Source: Achatina immaculata (lineage: Eukaryota > Mollusca > Gastropoda > Stylommatophora > Achatinidae). Taken from it: a DNA stretch of 64,000 bases. Under the pieces are notes generated by a model that worked only from the letters and a program-made list of their open reading frames with translations, was not told the DNA's origin and did no database searches. Shown piece after piece: positions 55,400 through 64,000 of this stretch (its first letter is position 1; each line of letters begins with the position of its first letter). The position numbers were made by a program, and so were the translations under genes. The stretch is taken from assembly GCA_009760885.1 (NCBI GenBank), contig CM019699.1, forward strand, positions 44,496,268-44,560,267, written 5' to 3'.

Positions 55400-57903
55400 G
55401 ATTTTTACTGCTCACGCTAGGGTTATCTGAGGGCGAGTGTAGTGTGCTTCTCTCTCCCCCTCCCTCCCTCCCGTGCATGGGCTGAAGACTTATGTGTGTG
55501 TGTGTGTGTGTTTTATATATCTTTCAGATCTTGTGTATCCCTTCACTCTTTTTTCCTGTTCTTTTCCAGATTTCGCTTGTTTTCATGTACGAGGTGGTAT
55601 CGGAAAGTTCCCGGATGGGTTCAGTACATGTTTACCTCATTTAAATTTGGTCGCCAACCACTTTGAAATAGTTCCCTTGTGAAAGTACATAGCTTTCCTG
55701 TTCACCTCTTCCACACATCAAAAGCACCGCGACATTCTGAAAGCCATTCAGTACCGGCTGTGATTCCTTCTGGATTTCATCTGCGACATCTGAGGGACGG
55801 CCCTTCAGTTTCACTTTCATTTTGGAGATCAAAGCAATGTCACAGAAGTCACAGAACATTTTTATCGCCCGTGATAGAGATGAAAACTAGAAAACTGGAG
55901 ATGAAAACAGTGTTGTAGCCATCTCAAAAACTCAAGACACGCATCAAGACTCACATCAAGACACACATCAAGACACATCAAGACGCTGCTGCGTCTGATC
56001 GTGTGTCAGGAGCCGGGGAAGACCTTTAGAGCAACATGATCCATGTTCAGGTTTTCCATGAGGATCTCCTGGTAGATTGTGTGTCTTGATTCTAGCCAAG
56101 TGAGATATGAGAAAGTTGATGGATTGTTCTATGACTGTCCTCGTGGATGAGCTGAACATTTCCCCCTCCCCCAAATATTTTCTGGCATTTTCCTGGTGGT
56201 TGACAGCCACGAATTCTTGTCGTCTTGAACAGACATTTGATGGTCTCCAAGCGAGTGTGCTATTAAAAAGAAACGTGTATTCCACTTTAAAAAATGTTCG
56301 CCAAAAGCCGGAAAAACAAATAGCGTGACCTTTAACATGTGGGGGGAAAAATCTGGATGTCAGATGCTTCTGAGACGTGGAAGTAATTTCATGGTCAGCC
56401 AAGTGTAAAATCAAATAAAATGAGGAACACAAAAGATGTGATTTTTTTTTTATACAAGATAAATCACATACCATGACGGCCAGAGATCCCATAGGAGACT
56501 CTATAAAAGAAGCTGCACAACATCTCAAAGAACAAAAAGGAAAGTTGTCGTAAATGTTGATACATCAAATACAACAAAAGGAGAATCAGAAGAGAAGTTG
56601 CAAACTTAATAAGAGCATGAAAGAAAATAACAAAAGCTGTCTGTATCGGGGCTTGGTAAGACATTTCAGAGCCATTTAGAATTCAGTGAAATAAAGGAGG
56701 CCAGAAGATGATTACGATGATGATGATGATGATATTATGTATTCATATTAACTTTGCAGGTCAGCAAGTGTATTGATTACATAAATTATATATAGCACAG
56801 GCTAGAAACTGTCACAGTTTTTGTTTTCTGTCACAATTATTGTTTGTTGTTCCAGGTTTCAGCAAACATGCATTCTCTCACAATTATTGTTTGCTGTCTA
56901 GGTTTCATTCTGATCTTGCTCAGGTGAGCCCTCTATTGCTCAGCATCCTTTCTGTTGTTCTTCTCCATGTCTCTTTTGGTCTACCCTTACTTCTGTTCCC
57001 CTCTGATGTCCATCTTAGTGCTATTTTTGGTAGTGAGTTGTCAGTCATTCGGAGCACATGTCCCAACCATCGCCAGCGTCTCTCCTCAATAATTGATGTC
57101 AGTGGCTTCATCTGCATTTCTGCCAATAAGATGTTATTTCTTATGGTGTTTGGCCAAAATATTTTTCTAATTCTTGGTAAACATTTAGTCTGGAAAGAAT
57201 TCAACTTGTTTTCTATTGTTTTGGTGATTTTCCAGCATTCACTTCCATAGAGTAGTACACTTAGAACATTACTCTTAAATATCCTGATTTTCGTCTTTAC
57301 GCTTAGTTTTTTAGATTTCCATATAGTCTGTAGCATAGCAAAAGCCTGTTTTGCTCTAGTAAGTCTGCTGTTGATGTCCTCTGTGCTGTCTCCATTTTCT
57401 ACTACTCTAAGGTATACAAATTCGTTGACCTCCTCCACTAACTTGCTATCTACTCTGAGTACGTTTCTGTTGTTCACATTTTGCTTTATTAACTTTGTCT
57501 TTCCTACGTTGATCTTTAGTTCTATGTTGTTTGCATTCTGAGTTAGCTTGTTTATTTTATCTTGCATATCTTTGTGGCTGCTTGATAGTAGACAAATGTC
57601 GTCTGCAAAGTCAAGGTCCTCCAGCACTGTATCAAGGGTCCATTGTAACCCTCTGCGTTTGTCTGATGTTGCCTCCTTCATTAACCAGTCTACTGCCAAG
57701 ATAAATAATGTTGGTGATAGTACACATCCCTGCTTCACTCCTGTTTGTACCCTAAAGCTGCTGGAGGTATGTTCTCCACAGATCACTTTGCACTGAAAAC
57801 CCTCATATAGGGCTTTGATTACATTCACTATCTTATGGGGAGGCCATGCCATCTTAGGATTTTCCACAGTGCATCTCTGTCGACACTGTCAAAGGCTTTC
57901 TCA
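55400..57903. repeat. Segmental tandem duplication, unit 2
   Basis: Repeats unit 1 and continues further into RTE-2 to 57903. The junction with unit 3 is CTTTCTCAA/AGCGAGTG, sharing CAA. The segment 56249-57903 recurs at +1655 as 57904-59558. Confidence 0.9.
56905..57903 (-). mobile_element. RTE-2 partial copy in duplication unit 2
   Basis: The minus-strand frame of 315 codons covers the reverse transcriptase from the palm (GVKQGCVLSPTLFILAVDWL, catalytic LDFADDICLL) to NRGLT. Near 57837 it has four G where the copy at 59491 has five, which breaks the frame just upstream of PHKIVNVIKALYEG. It is truncated at the duplication junction. Confidence 0.9.
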
Positions 57904-58560
57904 AAGCGAGTGTGCTATTAAAAAGAAACGTGTATTCCACTTTAAAAAATGTTCGCCAAAAGCCGGAAAAACAAATAGCGTGACCTTTAACATGTGGGGG
58001 GAAAAATCTGGATGTCAGATGCTTCTGAGACGTGGAAGTAATTTCATGGTCAGCCAAGTGTAAAATCAAATAAAATGAGGAACACAAAAGATGTGATTTT
58101 TTTTTTATACAAGATAAATCACATACCATGACGGCCAGAGATCCCATAGGAGACTCTATAAAAGAAGCTGCACAACATCTCAAAGAACAAAAAGGAAAGT
58201 TGTCGTAAATGTTGATACATCAAATACAACAAAAGGAGAATCAGAAGAGAAGTTGCAAACTTAATAAGAGCATGAAAGAAAATAACAAAAGCTGTCTGTA
58301 TCGGGGCTTGGTAAGACATTTCAGAGCCATTTAGAATTCAGTGAAATAAAGGAGGCCAGAAGATGATTACGATGATGATGATGATGATATTATGTATTCA
58401 TATTAACTTTGCAGGTCAGCAAGTGTATTGATTACATAAATTATATATAGCACAGGCTAGAAACTGTCACAGTTTTTGTTTTCTGTCACAATTATTGTTT
58501 GTTGTTCCAGGTTTCAGCAAACATGCATTCTCTCACAATTATTGTTTGCTGTCTAGGTTT

Positions 58561-60367
58561 CATTCTGATCTTGCTCAGGTGAGCCCTCTATTGCTCAGCA
58601 TCCTTTCTGTTGTTCTTCTCCATGTCTCTTTTGGTCTACCCTTACTTCTGTTCCCCTCTGATGTCCATCTTAGTGCTATTTTTGGTAGTGAGTTGTCAGT
58701 CATTCGGAGCACATGTCCCAACCATCGCCAGCGTCTCTCCTCAATAATTGATGTCAGTGGCTTCATCTGCATTTCTGCCAATAAGATGTTATTTCTTATG
58801 GTGTTTGGCCAAAATATTTTTCTAATTCTTGGTAAACATTTAGTCTGGAAAGAATTCAACTTGTTTTCTATTGTTTTGGTGATTTTCCAGCATTCACTTC
58901 CATAGAGTAGTACACTTAGAACATTACTCTTAAATATCCTGATTTTCGTCTTTACGCTTAGTTTTTTAGATTTCCATATAGTCTGTAGCATAGCAAAAGC
59001 CTGTTTTGCTCTAGTAAGTCTGCTGTTGATGTCCTCTGTGCTGTCTCCATTTTCTACTACTCTAAGGTATACAAATTCGTTGACCTCCTCCACTAACTTG
59101 CTATCTACTCTGAGTACGTTTCTGTTGTTCACATTTTGCTTTATTAACTTTGTCTTTCCTACGTTGATCTTTAGTTCTATGTTGTTTGCATTCTGAGTTA
59201 GCTTGTTTATTTTATCTTGCATATCTTTGTGGCTGCTTGATAGTAGACAAATGTCGTCTGCAAAGTCAAGGTCCTCCAGCACTGTATCAAGGGTCCATTG
59301 TAACCCTCTGCGTTTGTCTGATGTTGCCTCCTTCATTAACCAGTCTACTGCCAAGATAAATAATGTTGGTGATAGTACACATCCCTGCTTCACTCCTGTT
59401 TGTACCCTAAAGCTGCTGGAGGTATGTTCTCCACAGATCACTTTGCACTGAAAACCCTCATATAGGGCTTTGATTACATTCACTATCTTATGGGGGAGGC
59501 CATGCCATCTTAGGATTTTCCACAGTGCATCTCTGTCGACACTGTCAAAGGCTTTCTCAAAATCTATAAACAATGCATATGTTGTGCTATGCCACACATT
59601 TGCCTGTTCTAATATTTGTCTAAGTACAAATATGTGGTATATGCATGATCTTCCTTTCCTAAATCCTGCCTGCTCTTTCCGAAGTTTTCCCTCAAGTGCT
59701 GGTACAATTCTGTTGATGATTATTCTGCAAAATACTTTACTAGTGAGTGGCAGAAGGGTAATGCCTCTCCAGTTCCCGCAATCTCTGAGGTCACCCTTCT
59801 TTGGTAGTTTTACTATAAGCCCAGTTTTCCATTCCTCTGGAACTTTTTCTAGATCCCAAATTTGTTGTAGTATCCGGCAAAGTTGTTTTGGTATTTCTGT
59901 TTCTTCTGCTTTCAACATCTCAGCAGTCACTTCATCTTCACCTGGTGCCCTGTCTAATTTTAGCTTCTTTATTGCCACCTTTACTTCACTTATTGTTATT
60001 GGTCCTGTATTGATGTTTAGTTCCGTTTTTGCTTCAGGTATGTCTATTGTTTGTACTGCTTGTGTTCTGTTTAGTAGGGTGTTAAAGTGTTCCCTCCATC
60101 TTTCAATTTTTTTTTCTTTCTCCACTGACCAGTTGTCCCTTATGTGTCCTTACTGCTCTCTCACATCTTGTGTTGAAGTTACCTGTCATCTGCTTTGTGA
60201 TTTTGTATATGGTTTTCATGTCATTTGTGTATGCTGCTTTCTCTGCTGCTTCTGCTAAGTTGTCATAGTATTGACGTTTATCTTGCAAGAGCAGAAAAAA
60301 AGGCAAAGGACAGGCATTTGTGGAAAACCCTTGCGGAAGCCTCATGTGCCCTTGGCACTTAAGGTTC

Positions 60368-60402
<35 letters not shown>
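58561..60402 (-). mobile_element. RTE-2 LINE with twin-priming inversion
   Basis: The minus strand carries a 516-codon reverse transcriptase frame (60125-58575). It runs from KIERWREHFNTLLNRTQ through LDRAPGEDEVTAEMLK, LPKKGDLRDCGNWRGITLLP, KEQAGFRKGRSCIYHIF, the catalytic LDFADDICLL and the KGRPKETWRRTTERM tail. About 60 upstream codons (60285-60110; QYYDNLAEAAEKAAYTN) are offset by one frameshift in a poly-T run. From about 60285 to 60368 the element's own 3' end (CAAAGGACAGGCATTTGTGG, CTTAAGGTTC) follows in the opposite orientation, with a (GA)n tail. GTCTAGGTTT flanks both sides (58551-58560 and 60403-60412) as a target duplication. The endonuclease domain is absent. Confidence 0.92.
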
Positions 60403-60403
<1 letters not shown>

Positions 60404-60681
60404 TCTAGGTTTTAGCAAACATGCCCTCTGTCACAGTTATTGTTTGCTGTCTAGGTTTCAGCAAACATGCCCTCTGTCACAATTATTGTTTGCTGTCTAG
60501 ATTTCAGCAAACATGCTTTCTCTCACAATTATTGTTTGCTGTCTAGGTTTCGGCAAACATGCCCTCTGTCACAATTATTGTTTGTTCTAGGTTTCATCAA
60601 ACATGCCCTCTGTCACAATTATTGTTTGTTCTAGGTTTCATCAAACATGCCCTCTGTCACAATTATTATTTGTTGTTCTAG
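60404..60681 (+). repeat. 46-bp minisatellite made of exon 2 splice-acceptor copies
   Basis: Units start TCTAGGTTTCAGCAAACATG and continue CCCTCTGTCACAATTATTG. TCTAG recurs at 60404, 60450, 60496, 60542, 60586, 60630 and finally 60677, which is the real acceptor of exon 2 (TTCTAG/GGTTCAGCAAACACG). Each unit therefore repeats the acceptor and about the first 14 bases of the exon. Further units lie left of the RTE-2 insertion (58495-58560) and in duplication units 1 and 2. Confidence 0.9.
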
Positions 60682-60777
60682 GGTTCAGCAAACACGTCTA
60701 CAGAGTTGGCGATGAGGTTGTGTTAGTCTACGTTCCTGAGGGCCATGGTTTGCTTCACGCTTCCAAGTGGGAGAATG
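60682..60777 (+). CDS. Universal stress protein family, exon 2
   Basis: Follows TGTTCTAG and completes the split Trp codon. It encodes W-FSKHVYRVGDEVVLVYVPE then GHGLLHASKWEN and one base of the next codon, ending at the donor GTAAGT (60778). Motifs are typical USP: the aromatic-rich end of helix 1, then GDEVVLVYVPEGH, the second beta-strand with the VPE turn (compare L-x-x-V-H-V-x-E in other animals' USPs). The rest of the domain, including the ATP-binding G-2x-G-9x-G(S/T) segment, must lie beyond 64000. Exon 1 and exon 2 together give 56 residues. Confidence 0.88.
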
Positions 60778-60849
60778 GTAAGTTACTCGTGGCTAGACAT
60801 CCTACATTTTACGAATAAACTGGACATAAAAATTGTAATAATTTGACAT

Positions 60850-61009
60850 CCATTGTCCTTTTCACAGTTTTGATATTTCGTTACATGCACATGATTCATT
60901 TATTTTTTCTTGTTTTTATCTGTTGTGTTGTTTTTGTATATGATCTTTGATAAAGGATTTATATGTGCTCGTCTCACTTTCTGCCCTTCCTGTTTCTGCC
61001 CCATTCTCT

Positions 61010-61093
<84 letters not shown>

Positions 61094-61135
61094 ACAACTG
61101 AACCATACACCTCTATCTATCGTCATTATTGTACA
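60850..61135 (+). repeat. Dispersed repeat family X, copy 4
   Basis: TTTTATCTGTTGTGTTGTTT, ATATGATCTTTGATAAAGG, CACTTTCTGCCCTTCCTGTT, then (CT)n and (TA)n, then AACTGAACCATACACCTC. The end motif matches copy 2. The last part recurs at +1499 in the duplicated block. Confidence 0.6.
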
Positions 61136-61450
61136 TTGGTATATGCCCAGTACACTGTTATGTACACTGTTGTATGCCCTGTACACTGTACTGTACATTG
61201 TTGTATGCCCTGTACACTGTACTGTACATTGTTGGATGCCTTTTACACTGTTCTGCACATTGTTGTATGCCATGTACACTGTTCTGTACATTGGTGTATG
61301 CCATTTACACTGTTCTGTACATTGTTGTATGCCATTTACACTGTTCTGTACATTGTTGTATGCCATTTACACTGTTCTGTAATTTTTGTTTGCCCTTTAC
61401 ACTGTTATGTACATTGTTGGATGCCCAGTACACTGTTCTGTACATGTACA
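61130..61450. repeat. 31-bp minisatellite
   Basis: Units of TGTATGCCATTTACACTGTT plus CTGTACATTGT, about 10 copies with variant CCCTGTACACTGTACTG. Confidence 0.93.
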
Positions 61451-61704
61451 ATGTTGTGTACACTGTTTATTGCCTTTGTATAGTATATTGTTGAGTACAT
61501 TGTTTATTGTCTTTGTATAGTATATTATTTATTGTGTGTCTAATGTTCGTTTTGTGTGTCCCATTTGTTTTTGTTTGAGCTGTGAGTTGTGTGCGCTGTG
61601 AGTTGTGTGCGCTGTGAGTTGTGTGAGCTGTGAGTTGTGTGCGCTGTGAGTTGTGTGTGCTGCATATTGTTGTGTCACTGTATGGCAGTGAAGACACTGT
61701 CCGA

Positions 61705-62045
61705 TCTGGCAACCACTTGCTAGTGTCAGGGTTGGCGAACCATAGCTACATATTGTTGGCAACCACTTGCTAGTGTCATGGTTGGCGAACCATAGCTGTA
61801 TATTGTTGGCAACCACTTGCTAGTGTCATGGTTGGCGAACCATAGCTGCATATTGTTGGCAACCACTTACTAGTGTCATGGTTGGCGAACCATAGCTGTA
61901 TATTGTTGGCAACCACTTGCTAGTGTCATGGTTGGCGAACCATAGCTGCATATTGTTGGCAACCACTTACTAGTGTCATGGTTGGCGAACCATAGCTACA
62001 TATTGTTGGCAACCACTTGCTAGCGTCAGGGTTGGCGAACCATAG
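61705..62045. repeat. 50-bp minisatellite with internal hairpin
   Basis: Seven units with GGCAACCACTTGCTAGTGTC and ATGGTTGGCGAACCATAGCT. The stretch ATGGTTGGCGAACCAT can fold back on itself as a 6-bp stem with a GGCG loop. Confidence 0.95.
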
Positions 62046-62374
62046 CTGAGCAAGACCCTACCTTTCCTCTCCGTTGGTACTCCCAGTAACGGGGCAGGCA
62101 TCGCTGTAATACATACGGTGGTGGAGCTTACTGAAGAAGTACCGCACGGCCCGTGCTTTTTATCTCCACTCAATGAATGAAGAAAAAAAAAACAGCAGCC
62201 TTAACCTACTCACAATCCGATGCGGAGAACATCAGAATCACAGTTATAGAGAGACAGAAGAACAAGAAGAAGGAATCATTGTGTGTTATATATCTGTTGC
62301 TATTTTTATTTCACCTCTTGCTAGTAGACGAAAATGTCTGGAACAGTTTTCCTTGTATCTCATGTATGTAACTA

Positions 62375-62475
62375 TGACCAGCCTACACTGACACTGGTTA
62401 GGTTACCAGCTTACGCTAACACTGGTTAGGTCACCAGCCTAAACTAACACTGGTTAGGTCACCAGCCTAAACTGA
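62375..62475. repeat. 28-bp minisatellite, about 4 copies
   Basis: Units of ACACTGGTTAGGTCACCAGC plus CTAAACTA. Confidence 0.93.
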
Positions 62476-62529
62476 TGTGAGACATTTCCGACATTTGTTC
62501 ATGATTCTGCATTTAACAATTGTTAAGAG

Positions 62530-62534
<5 letters not shown>

Positions 62535-62592
<58 letters not shown>

Positions 62593-64000
62593 ACAACTGA
62601 ACCATACACCTCTATCTATCGTCATTATTGTACATTGGTATATGCCCAGTACACTGTTATGTACACTGTTGTATGCCCTGTACACTGTACTGTACATTGT
62701 TGTATGCCCTGTACACTGTACTGTACATTGTTGGATGCCTTTTACACTGTTCTGCACATTGTTGTATGCCATGTACACTGTTCTGTACATTGGTGTATGC
62801 CATTTACACTGTTCTGTACATTGTTGTATGCCATTTACACTGTTCTGTACATTGTTGTATGCCATTTACACTGTTCTGTAATTTTTGTTTGCCCTTTACA
62901 CTGTTATGTACATTGTTGGATGCCCAGTACACTGTTCTGTACATGTACAATGTTGTGTACACTGTTTATTGCCTTTGTATAGTATATTGTTGAGTACATT
63001 GTTTATTGTCTTTGTATAGTATATTATTTATTGTGTGTCTAATGTTCGTTTTGTGTGTCCCATTTGTTTTTGTTTGAGCTGTGAGTTGTGTGCGCTGTGA
63101 GTTGTGTGCGCTGTGAGTTGTGTGAGCTGTGAGTTGTGTGCGCTGTGAGTTGTGTGTGCTGCATATTGTTGTGTCACTGTATGGCAGTGAAGACACTGTC
63201 CGATCTGGCAACCACTTGCTAGTGTCAGGGTTGGCGAACCATAGCTACATATTGTTGGCAACCACTTGCTAGTGTCATGGTTGGCGAACCATAGCTGTAT
63301 ATTGTTGGCAACCACTTGCTAGTGTCATGGTTGGCGAACCATAGCTGCATATTGTTGGCAACCACTTACTAGTGTCATGGTTGGCGAACCATAGCTGTAT
63401 ATTGTTGGCAACCACTTGCTAGTGTCATGGTTGGCGAACCATAGCTGCATATTGTTGGCAACCACTTACTAGTGTCATGGTTGGCGAACCATAGCTACAT
63501 ATTGTTGGCAACCACTTGCTAGCGTCAGGGTTGGCGAACCATAGCTGAGCAAGACCCTACCTTTCCTCTCCGTTGGTACTCCCAGTAACGGGGCAGGCAT
63601 CGCTGTAATACATACGGTGGTGGAGCTTACTGAAGAAGTACCGCACGGCCCGTGCTTTTTATCTCCACTCAATGAATGAAGAAAAAAAAACAGCAGCCTT
63701 AACCTACTCACAATCCGATGCGGAGAACATCAGAATCACAGTTATAGAGAGACAGAAGAACAAGAAGAAGGAATCATTGTGTGTTATATATCTGTTGCTA
63801 TTTTTATTTCACCTCTTGCTAGTAGACGAAAATGTCTGGAACAGTTTTCCTTGTATCTCATGTATGTAACTATGACCAGCCTACACTGACACTGGTTAGG
63901 TTACCAGCTTACGCTAACACTGGTTAGGTCACCAGCCTAAACTAACACTGGTTAGGTCACCAGCCTAAACTGATGTGAGACATTTCCGACATTTGTTCAT
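62535..64000. repeat. Tandem duplication, unit 2 (continues past the window)
   Basis: Repeats 61036-62501 in the same order, with a longer (TA)n start. The only other difference I noticed is ten A in unit 1 (about 62182-62191) versus nine in unit 2 (about 63682-63690). Unit 2 includes copies of the 31-bp (62629-62950), 50-bp (63204-63544) and 28-bp (63874-63974) arrays. Confidence 0.93.

Larger units (their letters stand above)
45436..60681 (+). other. Universal stress protein intron 1 (15.2 kb)
   Basis: Inferred GT-AG intron between the two matched exons. It contains repeat family X copy 3, an ACAACAC-rich tract, a 45-bp minisatellite, a hAT derivative, a SINE, the 4.4-kb 27-bp satellite, two nested tandem duplications, and the splice-acceptor minisatellite. 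Confidence 0.8.
61036..62534. repeat. Tandem duplication, unit 1 (1499 bp)
   Basis: Runs from a (TA)n tract to the next (TA)n tract at about 62534, where the sequence starts again. It contains a 31-bp minisatellite (61130-61450), GTGAGTTGTGTGCGCT repeats (61575-61660), a 50-bp minisatellite (61705-62045) and a 28-bp minisatellite (62375-62475). It lies in the presumed intron 2 of the stress-protein gene. No exon was recognised inside it. Confidence 0.93.

Noticed and set aside
1..64000. Search for a bacterial-style operon, phage, or horizontally transferred cluster
   Set aside because: No such gene order, ribosome binding sites or compact coding DNA exist. All proteins recognised are eukaryotic host genes or transposon proteins.

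Overview
This is animal nuclear DNA, and the best guess is a mollusc, probably a gastropod. Genes are sparse and split by GT-AG introns. The rest is minisatellites, microsatellites and broken transposons. The gene families fit a lophotrochozoan: a CYP3-clan cytochrome P450, a universal stress protein (present in molluscs, absent from vertebrates), RTE-like LINEs, a Penelope element with a GIY-YIG domain, and tRNA-derived SINEs. The species cannot be read from the sequence. No bacterial operon, rRNA, true tRNA or CRISPR array was seen.

Only two host genes can be supported, both on the + strand. (1) A complete CYP3-clan P450 of 507 residues in two coding exons. Exon 1 (22282-22361) encodes the membrane anchor. 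Exon 2 (27035-28478) encodes the whole catalytic domain with all diagnostic P450 motifs. A 133-bp fragment of a related P450 lies on the minus strand at 18167-18299. (2) The start of a universal stress protein gene. Exon 1 (45366-45435) and exon 2 (60682-60777) are separated by a 15.2-kb intron, and the gene runs off the right edge.

Layout: 0-9 kb holds LINE 3' ends (families called here RTE-1, RTE-2, LINE-3, LINE-4) and microsatellites. 9.3-10.2 kb is a deleted mariner with long inverted repeats. 10.3-19.1 kb is a nearly unbroken run of unrelated minisatellites. 19.5-20.9 kb holds a SINE and a Penelope remnant interrupted by a LINE. 22.3-28.5 kb is the P450 gene, whose intron carries three minisatellites, an RTE-2 end and a Tc1/mariner-type element with its own internal minisatellite. 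28.7-36 kb is minisatellites plus LINE ends. 36.4-38.1 kb is a Penelope-like element. 38.5-43.1 kb holds RTE-1 copies around a 3-kb CAA/CAG-type array. 45.3-64 kb is the stress-protein gene. Its intron 1 holds a hAT derivative, a SINE, a 4.4-kb satellite of 27-bp units, and nested tandem duplications of a region containing a mariner fragment and an RTE-2 LINE with a twin-priming inversion. Intron 2 holds a 1499-bp tandem duplication.

The most interesting signals are: a minisatellite made of copies of the exon 2 splice acceptor of the stress-protein gene, lying directly upstream of the real acceptor; repeated association of RTE-1 with (TA)n tracts; a twin-primed RTE-2 with visible target-site duplications; a Tc1-type element carrying a minisatellite; an array of 13 CACGTG E-boxes; and hammerhead-like motifs in a Penelope element and in a dispersed repeat family. 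Long open frames inside the minisatellites are artefacts of repeat periods divisible by three and are not listed as genes.
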